Assembly: GCA_041907665.1 (NCBI GenBank)
Contig: JAYRGW010000004.1
Span: 48,346 to 112,345, forward strand
Source: JAAYUD01 sp041907665
GTDB lineage: Bacteria > Bacteroidota > Bacteroidia > Bacteroidales > Bacteroidaceae
Reading direction: 5' to 3'
DNA length: 64,000 bases
Below the pieces are notes generated by a model. The model searched no databases. It was not told the DNA's origin and worked only from the letters and a program-made list of their open reading frames with translations. Positions 53,487 through 62,224 of this stretch are shown here, in pieces (the stretch's first letter is position 1; each line of letters starts with the position of its first letter). Position numbers and translations under genes: made by a program.

Positions 53487-53559
53487 AGCGGAAGACGGGA
53501 CTCAAACCCGCGACCCTCAGCTTGGAAGGCTAATGCTCTATCAACTGAGCTACTTCCGC
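53487..53559 (-). tRNA. glyT: tRNA-Gly (anticodon TCC)
   Basis: 73 bases with acceptor GCGGAAG/CTTCCGC, anticodon loop CTTCCAA, T-loop GTTTGAGTC, discriminator U. Six bases separate it from tRNA-Thr(GGT). Confidence 0.96.
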
Positions 53560-53589
53560 ATAACGCTAAAGTCTTCACTCTAACTGTTG

Positions 53590-53672
53590 TGGGCAAAGAT
53601 GGATTCGAACCACCGAAGGCGTAAGCCAGCAGATTTACAGTCTGCCCCATTTGGCCACTCTGGTATTTGCCC
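53590..53672 (-). tRNA. tyrT: tRNA-Tyr (anticodon GTA)
   Basis: 83 bases with a long variable arm, acceptor GGGCAAA/TTTGCCC, anticodon loop CTGTAAA, discriminator A. Class II structure fits tyrosine. Confidence 0.96.
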
Positions 53673-53738
53673 ATTATTACATCTACTACATAGAACGCTT
53701 CCGCACCTTTGTTGCTATTTCTCGCAACCATACTTCTG

Positions 53739-53812
53739 AGCCTCTTGTCGGATTCGAACCAACGACCCCGAGATTACAAATCACGTGCTCTGGCCAACTG
53801 AGCTAAAGAGGC
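53739..53812 (-). tRNA. thrU: tRNA-Thr (anticodon TGT)
   Basis: 74 bases with acceptor GCCTCTT/AAGAGGC, D-arm TAGCTCAGTTGGCCAGAGC, anticodon loop TTTGTAA, T-loop GTTCGAATC, discriminator U. First gene of the tRNA-tuf-sec-nusG-rpl-rpo transcript. Confidence 0.96.
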
Positions 53813-53815
53813 ATT

Positions 53816-53860
53816 GTTTAAAAATACAGCCGTTTCATCTCAACTTAAGCTGAAACGGCT
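53816..53860 (-). terminator. hairpin plus U-run before the tRNA cluster
   Basis: On the minus strand CAGCCGTTTCA (53860-53850) pairs with TGAAACGGCTG (53836-53826), then TATTTTTAAA follows. It comes after hpf and could end its transcript, but it also lies downstream of the tRNA operon promoter (53861-53892), so it may act as a leader attenuator or processing site. Confidence 0.7.
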
Positions 53861-53892
53861 GCAAATTTAGGGATTAATTTTGTAACCACAAA
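53861..53892 (-). promoter_or_regulatory. promoter of the tRNA-tuf-rpoBC operon
   Basis: The minus strand has a -7 box TAAATTTG at 53861-53868 and an exact -33 box TTTG at 53889-53892, spaced by 20 bases. The expected start of transcription, near 53857, falls in the upper arm of the hairpin at 53826-53860. Confidence 0.7.
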
Positions 53893-53908
53893 AAATTTCA
53901 AGCTTTTT

Positions 53909-54208
53909 TTATTTCGCCCTCGTTTTTTCTTTATATTTGGTCAATTGCTTTTCTAAAGCGCTAGCACATTCATCTATGGCTTGTTCAAAAGAATCGCAGA
54001 CTCTATTTGAATATAACTCATCATTACGTACTATCAATTTGATGCCAGCCTCCTTATTTTCAACTGTTTTCGGCTTCACGACCTTAAGCGTTACTTCCGC
54101 TGTTATTATCTCGTCATAAAACTTTTCAAGTTTAGCGACTTTCTTCTGAATGAAATCGCGCAACTGATTTGTTGCATCAAACTGAATTGATTGAATTCTA
54201 ACTTCCAT
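53909..54208 (-). CDS. hpf: ribosome hibernation-promoting factor, short type
   Basis: 99 residues of the HPF/RaiA fold (VRIQSIQFDATNQLRDFIQK, VAKLEKFYDEI, AGIKLIVRNDELYSNRVCDS, FEQAIDECASALEKQL). It binds the 30S decoding site during slow growth. The C-terminal dimerisation domain of long HPF is missing. It is 14 bases after xerC in the same direction. Confidence 0.92.
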   Translation of the reverse strand: MEVRIQSIQFDATNQLRDFIQKKVAKLEKFYDEIITAEVTLKVVKPKTVENKEAGIKLIVRNDELYSNRVCDSFEQAIDECASALEKQLTKYKEKTRAK

Positions 54209-54222
54209 AGTAACCTCCTTTT

Positions 54223-55107
54223 TTATGCTCTCGGATGAGCTTGTTTATAAGTTTTCTTTAATTCTTCAAAAGTGGTATGCGTATAAATTTGAGTAGTAGC
54301 CAAGCTGCTATGACCCAACAATTCTTTTACCGCACCCAACTGCGCATCGTGGTTCAACATTGTCGTCGCAAAAGTATGCCTCAACACGTGAGGACTACGT
54401 TTCTTCTGAGTAACGACTTTCGAGAGGTTCGTTTGTACTATATGGTAGACTTGTCCGGATGAAAGGGGTCCACCTTTTACGTCTACAAAAAAAGATTGGT
54501 CTATCTGGTTGCTTATCGCCTTCCTTTCTGCTAAATATTTTTTCATTGAATCTTCTAATTCTTTTCCGAAAGGTATCAAGCGCTGCTTGTTCCGTTTACC
54601 GGTCACTTTTATCAGCTGCCCCGAAAAGTCTATATCAACATCTCGAAGACCTATCAATTCGGCGCGACGCATTCCTGTCATATAAAACATCTCTATGATC
54701 AAATGGTCACGAACTCCAATGAAACCTTCACCGTAATCGACATCATCCAGCAACTCATTCATTTCTTTTTCTTTCAAAAAGACGGGCAACGGCCGTTTGT
54801 TTTTGGGCCCCACTATCTTCCTTAGAGGATCGGTAGTAACAACACCTTTTCTTAAAAGATATTTGTATAATGAACGAAGTGCACTGAGTTTGCGATTGAC
54901 CGAAGTCGCCGTGAATTTTTCACCCATCAGCGTCATGATCCAATCGCGAATAATATCTGAATCAATAAGAGTAACATCAAATTCGCCGCAATTATCTTCT
55001 ACGAACCGACAAAACTGAGATAGATCTTCTCCATAAGCAATAATAGTATGCTGTGAACAATTTTGCTCATAGCGCATATAATCTAAAAAAGAATCTATCA
55101 ATTTCAT
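54223..55107 (-). CDS. xerC: XerC/XerD-type tyrosine recombinase
   Basis: 294 residues, near the 298 usual for Xer proteins. The SAM-like N-domain (FLDYMRYEQNCSQHTIIAYG) is followed by the catalytic domain with Arg in MTGMRRAELIGL, Lys in IKVTGKRNKQR, His-x-x-Arg in HVLRHTFATTML, His in LLGHSSLATTQIYTH and the Tyr nucleophile in that same block. It likely resolves chromosome dimers at dif. The rpsU-xerC-hpf linkage is shared among Bacteroidota; XerC versus XerD is named by context. Confidence 0.9.
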   Translation of the reverse strand: MKLIDSFLDYMRYEQNCSQHTIIAYGEDLSQFCRFVEDNCGEFDVTLIDSDIIRDWIMTLMGEKFTATSVNRKLSALRSLYKYLLRKGVVTTDPLRKIVGPKNKRPLPVFLKEKEMNELLDDVDYGEGFIGVRDHLIIEMFYMTGMRRAELIGLRDVDIDFSGQLIKVTGKRNKQRLIPFGKELEDSMKKYLAERKAISNQIDQSFFVDVKGGPLSSGQVYHIVQTNLSKVVTQKKRSPHVLRHTFATTMLNHDAQLGAVKELLGHSSLATTQIYTHTTFEELKKTYKQAHPRA

Positions 55108-55181
55108 CCGTTACATTTTTAATCAAACCACGCAACGAATATAAGAAAAGAAATTATGAATTCAAAGATTTTTTCAATTTA

Positions 55182-55373
55182 TTAATCTTCGTTCTGCTGC
55201 AATTTCTGAACATAAACTGCATGCTCCTTCTGAAGCCTCTTAACCACAGAGGGTTTGTTAAATTGCTGTCTGCTTCTCAGTTCTTTGACAACACCTGTTT
55301 TCTCAAACTTTCTTTTAAGTTTTTTCAAGGCTTTTTCAATGTTTTCGCCTTCTTTTACTGGTACTACAATCAT
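55182..55373 (-). CDS. rpsU: 30S ribosomal protein S21
   Basis: 63 residues: MIVVPVKEGENIEKALKKLK, RKFEKTGVVKELRSRQQF and KPSVVKRLQKEHAVYVQK. In Bacteroidota S21 lies near the anti-Shine-Dalgarno sequence and has been linked to its occlusion. Confidence 0.96.
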   Translation of the reverse strand: MIVVPVKEGENIEKALKKLKRKFEKTGVVKELRSRQQFNKPSVVKRLQKEHAVYVQKLQQNED

Positions 55374-55436
55374 ATTAATTTATTAATGTATTATATAAGT
55401 ATTTAGTAATAAAATAATTTTATTCTAATTAGCGGG

Positions 55437-55467
55437 CAAAAGTACTCATTGTTTCGTTATTTACAAA
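55437..55467 (-). promoter_or_regulatory. promoter of rpsU-xerC-hpf
   Basis: The minus strand has TACTTTTG at 55437-55444 (-7) and TTTG at 55464-55467 (-33) with exactly 19 bases between. The expected leader is ~60 bases. Confidence 0.75.
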
Positions 55468-55561
55468 ACTTTCTGAGGATTTTTATTCATTTCTCGCGAA
55501 AAGAATCTTCTTATAGCATAGCTTATTAGTAAGCAGCGACTTAAAATAAACAGCCCATTTC

Positions 55562-55592
55562 TTTGTATTGGCCAATGTTTCCATTATCTTTG
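55562..55592 (+). promoter_or_regulatory. promoter of the aminopeptidase P gene
   Basis: The plus strand has TTTG at 55562-55565 (-33) and TATCTTTG at 55585-55592 (-7) with exactly 19 bases between, ~30 bases before the ATG at 55624. Confidence 0.75.
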
Positions 55593-55623
55593 ATACCCGT
55601 TTTACACCTTATATTAAAATGTT

Positions 55624-57399
55624 ATGGCACAACTTTCAACCGATAGACTCCACAAATTAAGAACATTTTTCGCCGATTATCAGATCGAAGGAATAATTAT
55701 CCCGACTTCCGACCCTCATTTGAGCGAATATACTGCGGCACATTGGAAAATCCGAGAATGGGTATCAGGATTCAATGGATCGGCCGGAACGCTGGTTGTT
55801 TTAAAAGACAAGGCAGGCTTGTGGACAGATTCACGCTATTTCATCCAAGCTACTCAGCAGCTCAAAGGATCTTCTATACAGCTCTATAAAGAGAAACTTC
55901 CAGAGACTCCTTCCATTGAAGATTTCATTTTAAAAAATCTGCCTGAAGGAACGAATATCGGAATGGATAACCGATTATTCTCTGCCTCACAAGTAGCGCA
56001 CTATAAAACAGTTTTCAACGAAAGGAATATTTCGATAATCAGCTGTACAAACCTTATTGATAAGGCTTGGAGCAATCGCCCCAGACAATCTTCAGCAAAA
56101 GCTTTCGTATACGACATCAAATATGCAGGAGTTTCTTCAAAAGAAAAAATAGCATCCATCAGGAAAGAGATAGCATATTGCAAGGCCGATGGGCTTCTAC
56201 TCTCTGCTCTTGACGAGATTGCATGGACGCTGAATATTCGAGGAACCGATGTGCACTGCAATCCGGTAGTCACCAGCTTTTTATTAATCACTGAAAAGGA
56301 TGTAAAACTGTATATCCAGCCAGAGAAGCTGACGATAGAAGCATACGAATACTTGAAAGAACAACAAATTGAGCTATTCGATTATAAAGAAGTATACAGT
56401 CAGCTCGAGACCGTGCCAGAAAGAAGAATACTTGTCGATTTCACTAAGATAAACGACGCTCTCTGCCAGAGTTTAGGAAGCAAATGTGTCAATCATGTTT
56501 CGCCGATACCCCTTTTAAAAGCTGTCCGAAACGATACAGAAATTACAGGCATCCATGACGCAATGCAGCGAGATGGCGTGGCAATGGTAAAATTTTTGCA
56601 TTGGATGGAATCTGCTGTCAAATCCGGTAACGAGACAGAACTGAGCATCAGTCGAAAATTGCACCAGTTTCGTGCAAAACAACCCTTGTACAAAGACGAG
56701 AGTTTCGATACGATTGCCAGTTATGGCAAACATGCAGCCATTGTACACTATTCAGCAACTCCCGAAACAGACATCAAAATAGAACCGCATGGTTTTCTTC
56801 TGATCGACTCTGGCGCACAATATTTGGATGGGACGACAGACATTACGCGAACTATTGCCGTTGGCCCGCTCACGGACGAGGAAAGGATAGATTATACACT
56901 TATACTGAAAGGGCATATAGATTTGGCCATGTGCGTCTTTCCTAAAGGCACCACAGGTGGACAACTCGACGCTTTCGCCCGAATGCCTATATGGCAACAT
57001 CACAAGAACTTTCTACATGGCACAGGACATGGCGTGGGTCATTTCCTTTGTGTTCACGAAGGTCCCCAAAGCATCCGAATGGAGCAAAACCCTGTAGCTC
57101 TACTACCACACATGCTAACATCCAACGAACCAGGAGTATATATTGAAGACAAATACGGTATCAGGACAGAAAACTTGCTATTGGTTGTAGATGACGGTGA
57201 AGGAATGTTCAATCCTTATTATCGTTTTGAAACAGTAACCCTATGCCCTATTGACAAGACTCCGATTGTATGCGAACTATTGAATAACGATGAAATAGCT
57301 TGGCTCAACTGCTATCATCAAAAAGTATACGAACAGCTTTCGCCTGGTCTTGACAATGAAGAAAAGGAATGGCTGTGCAAAGCGACCAGCAATTTGTAA
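55624..57399 (+). CDS. pepP: Xaa-Pro aminopeptidase (aminopeptidase P, M24 family)
   Basis: 591 residues of the three-domain type. Two creatinase-like N-domains come first (~1-300, FFADYQIEGIIIPTSDPHLS and GFNGSAGTLVV). The M24 catalytic domain has the dinuclear metal ligands Asp in LLIDSGAQYLDGTTDITRT (two), His in HGTGHGVGHFL, Glu in TSNEPGVYIE and Glu in GIRTENLLLV. A short C-terminal domain follows. It removes N-terminal residues next to proline in the cytoplasm. It has no signal peptide. Confidence 0.95.
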   Translation: MAQLSTDRLHKLRTFFADYQIEGIIIPTSDPHLSEYTAAHWKIREWVSGFNGSAGTLVVLKDKAGLWTDSRYFIQATQQLKGSSIQLYKEKLPETPSIEDFILKNLPEGTNIGMDNRLFSASQVAHYKTVFNERNISIISCTNLIDKAWSNRPRQSSAKAFVYDIKYAGVSSKEKIASIRKEIAYCKADGLLLSALDEIAWTLNIRGTDVHCNPVVTSFLLITEKDVKLYIQPEKLTIEAYEYLKEQQIELFDYKEVYSQLETVPERRILVDFTKINDALCQSLGSKCVNHVSPIPLLKAVRNDTEITGIHDAMQRDGVAMVKFLHWMESAVKSGNETELSISRKLHQFRAKQPLYKDESFDTIASYGKHAAIVHYSATPETDIKIEPHGFLLIDSGAQYLDGTTDITRTIAVGPLTDEERIDYTLILKGHIDLAMCVFPKGTTGGQLDAFARMPIWQHHKNFLHGTGHGVGHFLCVHEGPQSIRMEQNPVALLPHMLTSNEPGVYIEDKYGIRTENLLLVVDDGEGMFNPYYRFETVTLCPIDKTPIVCELLNNDEIAWLNCYHQKVYEQLSPGLDNEEKEWLCKATSNL

Positions 57400-57442
57400 A
57401 CAAAACTCATACATTAATTATATATATATCAAAAATAAATTT

Positions 57443-57958
57443 ATGGCACTCATCAAATCAGTAAGAGGATTCACTCCCGAAATAGGCGACAGCTGTTTCT
57501 TAGCGGATAACGCAACCATAATAGGAGATGTCAAAATAGGTAACGAATGCAGTATCTGGTTCAATACCGTAATTAGAGGCGATGTTAATTCCATTCGTAT
57601 CGGCAATGGAGTAAATATCCAAGACGGTACTGTATTGCATACGCTCTACGAGAAATCGACCATCGAAATTGGTGACAACGTATCCATCGGGCACAACGTT
57701 ACCATACATGGAGCAGCCATCAAAGAATATGCACTTATCGGGATGGGATCAACAGTTTTAGACCATGCTGTAATTGGCGAAGGAGCAATAATTGCCGCTG
57801 GTGCTCTAGTATTGAAAAATACCATAATACCACCGCATACGATATGGGGAGGCGTTCCGGCGAAATTTATCAAAGAAGTAGCCCCCGAACAAGCAAAAGA
57901 AATAAACTACAAAATAGCTCGAAACTATCACATGTACGCTTCATGGTATGAAGAATAA
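57443..57958 (+). CDS. gamma-carbonic-anhydrase-like hexapeptide-repeat protein
   Basis: 171 residues from the ATG at 57443; an upstream frame overlaps pepP. The sequence is a left-handed beta-helix of hexapeptide repeats (IIGDVKIGNECSIWFNTVIR, VNSIRIGNGVNIQDGTVLHT). The three zinc-binding histidines sit in TVLHTL and SIGHNVTIHG. This YrdA/gamma-CA group is widespread; carbonic anhydrase activity is not assured. The ending VPAKFIKEVAPEQAKEI is typical. It is 43 bases behind pepP. Confidence 0.88.
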   Translation: MALIKSVRGFTPEIGDSCFLADNATIIGDVKIGNECSIWFNTVIRGDVNSIRIGNGVNIQDGTVLHTLYEKSTIEIGDNVSIGHNVTIHGAAIKEYALIGMGSTVLDHAVIGEGAIIAAGALVLKNTIIPPHTIWGGVPAKFIKEVAPEQAKEINYKIARNYHMYASWYEE

Positions 57959-58059
57959 ATACGAGAGAGCTGCATTTTTTCCCTGTCACCAACTACACTT
58001 TATCAGTATTGTCAACCGATTCCAGAAATAATTCATACAACACACTGATACACAGACAG

Positions 58060-58101
58060 AAAATCATAGTTATGAAAATAAATTTTCATAACTATGATTT
58101 T
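58060..58101. repeat. 42-bp near-perfect palindrome
   Basis: A 20-bp arm (58060-58079, AAAATCATAGTTATGAAAAT) and its exact complement (58082-58101) are separated by two bases. It lies in the gap between two convergent genes and may be a bidirectional terminator, though it lacks GC-rich stem content. Confidence 0.8.
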
Positions 58102-58109
58102 TCATTTTC

Positions 58110-58139
58110 ATAAGGACAAACTTTTATTTTCGTCCTTAT
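58110..58139. repeat. ATAAGGAC hairpin of the CATAAGGAC family
   Basis: ATAAGGAC (58110-58117) pairs with GTCCTTAT (58132-58139), extended by A/T pairs. It shares the core of the hairpins at 19872-19935 and 39595-39658. Confidence 0.65.
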
Positions 58140-58188
58140 CATTTTTCATCAGTGAAGTGCACTAAATTTGGTTGACAATTAAACAGTA

Positions 58189-60525
58189 CTAGAATTCGAT
58201 TTTATAGCTGATATTCGGCATAACAATAGGGTCGCGTTCTGCCTCTACAATGTGTTTTTGAAAGTTATATCGATGCCCGTAAAACTCTTTGTAACCTGTA
58301 ATATTCATTATTTTTACAGCGAATTCATGAGCGATATTTTTCTTGTTGATCTTGTAACTGAATGTCAAATGCCCCAACAATATGGGAGATAATTGCCGTG
58401 AGTATGGATTTCGCTCATCATATACGGCATCTTTGCGTTCTTCGGACAAAGCTTCATTGATTGGTGAGTAGCGATCGCCTCCCTGATAAGAGACTTTACC
58501 ATTTAGATTCAATACATTTTGCTTATTTTTTCCGATATACCATTCTTTGCCTGCCAATAAATTAAAGACATAGTTGCGATTGTATCTCGTATTATACCAT
58601 TTATCTTTTGTTGTTTTATAACGAGAGTTGAAAATGGAAGCTGTAAACATGTAGTAAAATCCTTTTTGCATATAATGTTCGAAGGTGAAATCAATACCAT
58701 AATTCAATCCTTTCCCTTTATTCTCCAATTTATTAGAAATAAACCAATCATCGTTTCCCTGCAAATTGATGAATGAATAGGTACTATCAGCAATAACGGG
58801 AACATTGTATAAATACTGGATGTATGGTTCTATTTTCAGATGATAGTTGCCCATACTGAAATCGTATGCAATAGATAGATGGTGGGCTTTAGTAAAATCA
58901 AGATTTTTGTTGATTTGCTCCTCCTTATCAGACTTTGTGAAATAGTAATTAAGGCGCTCTAATCTGCTATGCATACCATACCCTATAGAAATAAATTGAT
59001 TCTGAGAAAATTGCCACTTCATACCCAATCTAGGCTCTACCGTATAATGTTTGTTTAGAGTGAACCATTGTGTGTTAATACCAACGGTAAGATACCATTG
59101 GTCTGAGAAATGAAAAATAGAGCTGGTGTAGGCTGATAATAACGAGCTGAATCCATTCTCATCACTTATTGTTTTGAATGCTGCTCCGTCGTATGCCGCA
59201 TTTTTCATTAACAAACGATACATCAGTCCTGTCCATTGTACACCTGTACGATTGGTATGATAGGTATTGAATTTTGTATTGATAGCCGATGAAAAGATGA
59301 AATTCCAGTTCGTGTTTTCAATTCTATTTTTGGGTTGAAGCTGCATTTCATTGTTCATCAATGCCGTATGCATATTAAGACCGCTTACGGTAGCTGCCAA
59401 TGTACTTTTCAGAAAAGTTGTCTTACCTATATAAATCTTATGACCAATGCCAAAAGCTCCCATATATTGCTTCACGTCTTGATCTTGTTTATCTTGCTCA
59501 TATACCCACTTTTTGATTTCCTTTTCGGGTGTCGTTCCCGATCGATCTATCAATCCGGTGCCCCAGACTGTAAAAGTACCACTATTGCGAGATGGCAAAA
59601 AGAATTTGAATGAAAGATCTTGATAATTGGTCCCTTTTGCATCATCCGGCAACAATGGGGATATCAAGGACAGAGTAGAATATCTGTAATTGAATAGATA
59701 GGAACCGCTATAGTTTTTCTTTAAAGGACCTTCTGATGCCACATCCAGACCGATGGTTCCCAATTGTATCGTATGTTCATGCTCCCTATTATTACCATTT
59801 CTGAAGTTCATGTCGAATACACCGGATAAAGCATTGCTATACTCAGAAGGCAATGCTCCTGTATAGAAATCCGAGTTGCCCAAAACCTGACTGCTAAGCG
59901 AAGTGAAACCGCCACCTCCAAAACTTGTTACATCAGCGAAGTGATTGGGATTTGGAATTTCTATTCCTTCAAGACGCCATTGCAAAAATTGAGGTGCATT
60001 ACCCCGTACAACAATCCCATTATTGCCAACACTGCTAGTGACTCCGGCAAAAGAAGCAGCCAGACGTGCAGGATCATCCATACCTCCTGCATATCGTTTT
60101 GCTTCTTCCACACTCAGCATTCGGCCTCCTGCTATGGACATCATATTCAGAGGTTCGGCCTTATTGATTTTAGGTTTAATGACAACTTCGTTTAATTGAT
60201 TTGTATACTCGTTCAAACTAATATTAATGATCGTTTCTTTGGATGAGTTTACTTGTATTCCCTTGAGTATTATCGGTTCGTATCCGACGCTAGTCACTCT
60301 GACATCGTATCTTCCTATTGGAACATGATTAATAGCAAACGCCCCCACAGAATCGGTCACTGAGCCGATAACAGGATTTGTACCAATTAACATTATTGAT
60401 GCATAAACAATAGGATTCTCTGTAGACTTTTCAAAAACCCTGCCGACTATTCTCTGATAATTTTGACAGAACAATGGCATCGCCATGAATATCACACTTA
60501 AAAGAAGAAAAAATCTTTTTTTCAT
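58189..60525 (-). CDS. TonB-dependent receptor, no SusD partner
   Basis: 778 residues with a signal peptide (LLLSVIFMAMPLFCQN), a carboxypeptidase-regulatory-like domain (~25-105, GRVFEKSTENPIVYASIMLI), a plug (~110-240, EEAKRYAGGMDDPARLAASF, RGNAPQFLQWRLEGIEIPNP) and a barrel ending PNISYKIEF. At 778 residues it is much shorter than SusC proteins and lacks the SusC signature and a SusD neighbour. Similar proteins are broadly annotated as TonB receptors of unknown substrate. It faces a divergent LuxR-type regulator across 163 bases. Confidence 0.88.
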   Translation of the reverse strand: MKKRFFLLLSVIFMAMPLFCQNYQRIVGRVFEKSTENPIVYASIMLIGTNPVIGSVTDSVGAFAINHVPIGRYDVRVTSVGYEPIILKGIQVNSSKETIINISLNEYTNQLNEVVIKPKINKAEPLNMMSIAGGRMLSVEEAKRYAGGMDDPARLAASFAGVTSSVGNNGIVVRGNAPQFLQWRLEGIEIPNPNHFADVTSFGGGGFTSLSSQVLGNSDFYTGALPSEYSNALSGVFDMNFRNGNNREHEHTIQLGTIGLDVASEGPLKKNYSGSYLFNYRYSTLSLISPLLPDDAKGTNYQDLSFKFFLPSRNSGTFTVWGTGLIDRSGTTPEKEIKKWVYEQDKQDQDVKQYMGAFGIGHKIYIGKTTFLKSTLAATVSGLNMHTALMNNEMQLQPKNRIENTNWNFIFSSAINTKFNTYHTNRTGVQWTGLMYRLLMKNAAYDGAAFKTISDENGFSSLLSAYTSSIFHFSDQWYLTVGINTQWFTLNKHYTVEPRLGMKWQFSQNQFISIGYGMHSRLERLNYYFTKSDKEEQINKNLDFTKAHHLSIAYDFSMGNYHLKIEPYIQYLYNVPVIADSTYSFINLQGNDDWFISNKLENKGKGLNYGIDFTFEHYMQKGFYYMFTASIFNSRYKTTKDKWYNTRYNRNYVFNLLAGKEWYIGKNKQNVLNLNGKVSYQGGDRYSPINEALSEERKDAVYDERNPYSRQLSPILLGHLTFSYKINKKNIAHEFAVKIMNITGYKEFYGHRYNFQKHIVEAERDPIVMPNISYKIEF

Positions 60526-60555
60526 TTGAAATTCGTTTTATGTTATTTTATGGCG

Positions 60556-60587
60556 CAAAAGTATGCAGAAGGCAAAATTCCCACAAT
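60556..60587 (-). promoter_or_regulatory. promoter of the TonB-dependent receptor gene
   Basis: The minus strand reads TACTTTTG at 60556-60563 (-7) and ATTG at 60584-60587 (consensus TTTG), 20 bases apart. Confidence 0.6.
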
Positions 60588-60603
60588 ACTGATTTATCAG
60601 TAT
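60586..60603. promoter_or_regulatory. 18-bp palindrome, candidate operator
   Basis: ATACTGAT-TT-ATCAGTAT is perfectly symmetric and touches the -33 box of the receptor promoter. Divergent placement of a DNA-binding regulator gene makes it a plausible binding site; this is inference. Confidence 0.45.
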
Positions 60604-60638
60604 ACTTCGGTTTGTCCTTTTGGCATCTAGCAACATAA

Positions 60639-60670
60639 TTTGGTTCATTAAATTTTTATAGTTACTTTTG
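60639..60670 (+). promoter_or_regulatory. promoter of the LuxR-type regulator
   Basis: The plus strand has TTTG at 60639-60642 and TACTTTTG at 60663-60670 with 20 bases between. It predicts a short leader and supports the ATG at 60689 over a GTG at 60680. Confidence 0.6.
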
Positions 60671-60688
60671 TAAGAAAAAGTGGCAGTG

Positions 60689-61465
60689 ATGAATACACGT
60701 GAACATCTTGCAAGAAAATATGCTTCGGTTCTCTCTCTACAAACTTTCGTATACGAGGAGCTTGACTATTCTGTGGTAGAACGACATAAACAAATGCTAA
60801 GCCGTTTGGCAGAAGTTGGCAATTCGGGAGTAACTGTTTTCGATCTGGCAACTGGAGAACATGTATTCAGCTCGTATAATTTGCATGAACTCTTTGGATT
60901 CGACCTCGTATCAGTGGAACAGATAGGCAATGAATACATCAATTCGAGAACTCACCCAGACGACTATCTAACATTAATGCGTAACGGCATTGCATTGCTA
61001 CAATTTCTTTATTCGATTGAAGCAAACGAGCGGATGAATTATAAAGAAATAAACGAATATCGTATTTTGAATGCTCAAGGGAATTATATCCGAGTAATAG
61101 AACAGCAACAGATACTTGAACTTGATTCTAGGGGTAACATATGGCTTGCACTAGCCGTACTCGACATTTCTCCCAATCAAGAGGAATACCAGGGAGTAAA
61201 ATGTCAGATATTCAACTATAAAACAGGGGAAATAGTATCAGTATTAGCTTTAGACCATATAGATTCTCAAATAGAACTGACTCAACGCGAACGGGAAATT
61301 TTGAAATTAGTACGTGCCGGTTATCTCAGCAAAGAGATTTCGGAGATGCTTTCTATCAGCGTACATACAGTAAATACACACAGACAACGGATCCTTGAAA
61401 GGCTCGGCGTTGACAATTCAATGGAAGCCGTCAAATATGCTTCGCAATTAGGGCTGTTGCTATAG
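60689..61465 (+). CDS. LuxR-type transcriptional regulator with PAS-like sensor
   Basis: 258 residues. The N-terminal ~170 contain a PAS-like fold (FDLATGEHVFSSYNLHELFG, RTHPDDYLTLMRNGIALLQF, YRILNAQGNYIRVIEQQQIL). The C-terminus has a LuxR helix-turn-helix (LTQREREILKLVRAGYLSKE, ISEMLSISVHTVNTHRQRIL, ERLGVDNSMEAVKYA). No receiver Asp pattern or kinase neighbour is visible, so it may sense a small molecule directly. It is transcribed away from the TonB receptor and likely controls it (inference). Confidence 0.85.
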   Translation: MNTREHLARKYASVLSLQTFVYEELDYSVVERHKQMLSRLAEVGNSGVTVFDLATGEHVFSSYNLHELFGFDLVSVEQIGNEYINSRTHPDDYLTLMRNGIALLQFLYSIEANERMNYKEINEYRILNAQGNYIRVIEQQQILELDSRGNIWLALAVLDISPNQEEYQGVKCQIFNYKTGEIVSVLALDHIDSQIELTQREREILKLVRAGYLSKEISEMLSISVHTVNTHRQRILERLGVDNSMEAVKYASQLGLLL

Positions 61466-61599
61466 CATATAAGGTGAAATACAAAAACTAAAACAAAAGT
61501 CCCTAAATGCAGAAATAAGTTAGGATGATTATCCCAATATATTTTTGTTTTCCCTCTGATAGAGATAGCAATAAGAACAAAAACAAATGAACTATAAAT

Positions 61600-62118
61600 A
61601 TGGAATTACAAACAACGAGACTTATTCTCAGAGAGTATACAATAGAGGATTTTGAAACCATCTATGAAATTCTGTCAGACGCAGAAACTATGAAATATTA
61701 TCCTAGTCCTTTTAGTAAAGAGAAAGTAGAGAACTGGATAAAATGGAATATCGACAATTATGCCACATTCGGCTTTGGCTTGTGGGCGGTCGTGTTGAAA
61801 GAAAGCGGTAGAATGATTGGAGACTGTGGTATTACGATGCAAAATATACACGGAAAAATAAAACCAGAAATAGGGTATCACATCAATAAAGAATACCAAA
61901 ATATGGGCTATGCAACAGAAGCGGCCTTAAGATGTAAGGACTATCTTTTTGAGAAAACACCGTTTAACATTGTCTATTCTTATATGAAACATACTAATGT
62001 GGCTTCAGCAAAGGTTGCTCAGAAAAATGGAATGCGTCTGGTAGATGAATACGAAGACCCCGTAGATACTGTTACGAAGGTTTATGCCGTCACTCGCAAG
62101 GAATGGGAAAGGCGATAG
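61600..62118 (+). CDS. GNAT-family N-acetyltransferase (RimJ/RimL-like)
   Basis: 172 residues: ELQTTRLILREYTIEDFETI at the start, the acetyl-CoA-binding region EIGYHINKEYQNMGYATEA (Q/R-x-x-G-x-A loop) and HTNVASAKVAQKNGMRLVDE near the end. Members acetylate ribosomal protein N-termini or small molecules; the substrate is unknown. A possible -7 box TATTTTTG lies at 61540-61547. Confidence 0.88.
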   Translation: MELQTTRLILREYTIEDFETIYEILSDAETMKYYPSPFSKEKVENWIKWNIDNYATFGFGLWAVVLKESGRMIGDCGITMQNIHGKIKPEIGYHINKEYQNMGYATEAALRCKDYLFEKTPFNIVYSYMKHTNVASAKVAQKNGMRLVDEYEDPVDTVTKVYAVTRKEWERR

Positions 62119-62224
62119 ATACGAGAGACCACCCTTGTTCTTAACACATTTATGGAGTTTAAGAATGATAACTATTTATTGATGAGCTTTCGCAGTATAT
62201 TCATAGTAGCAGCATGATTTACTT

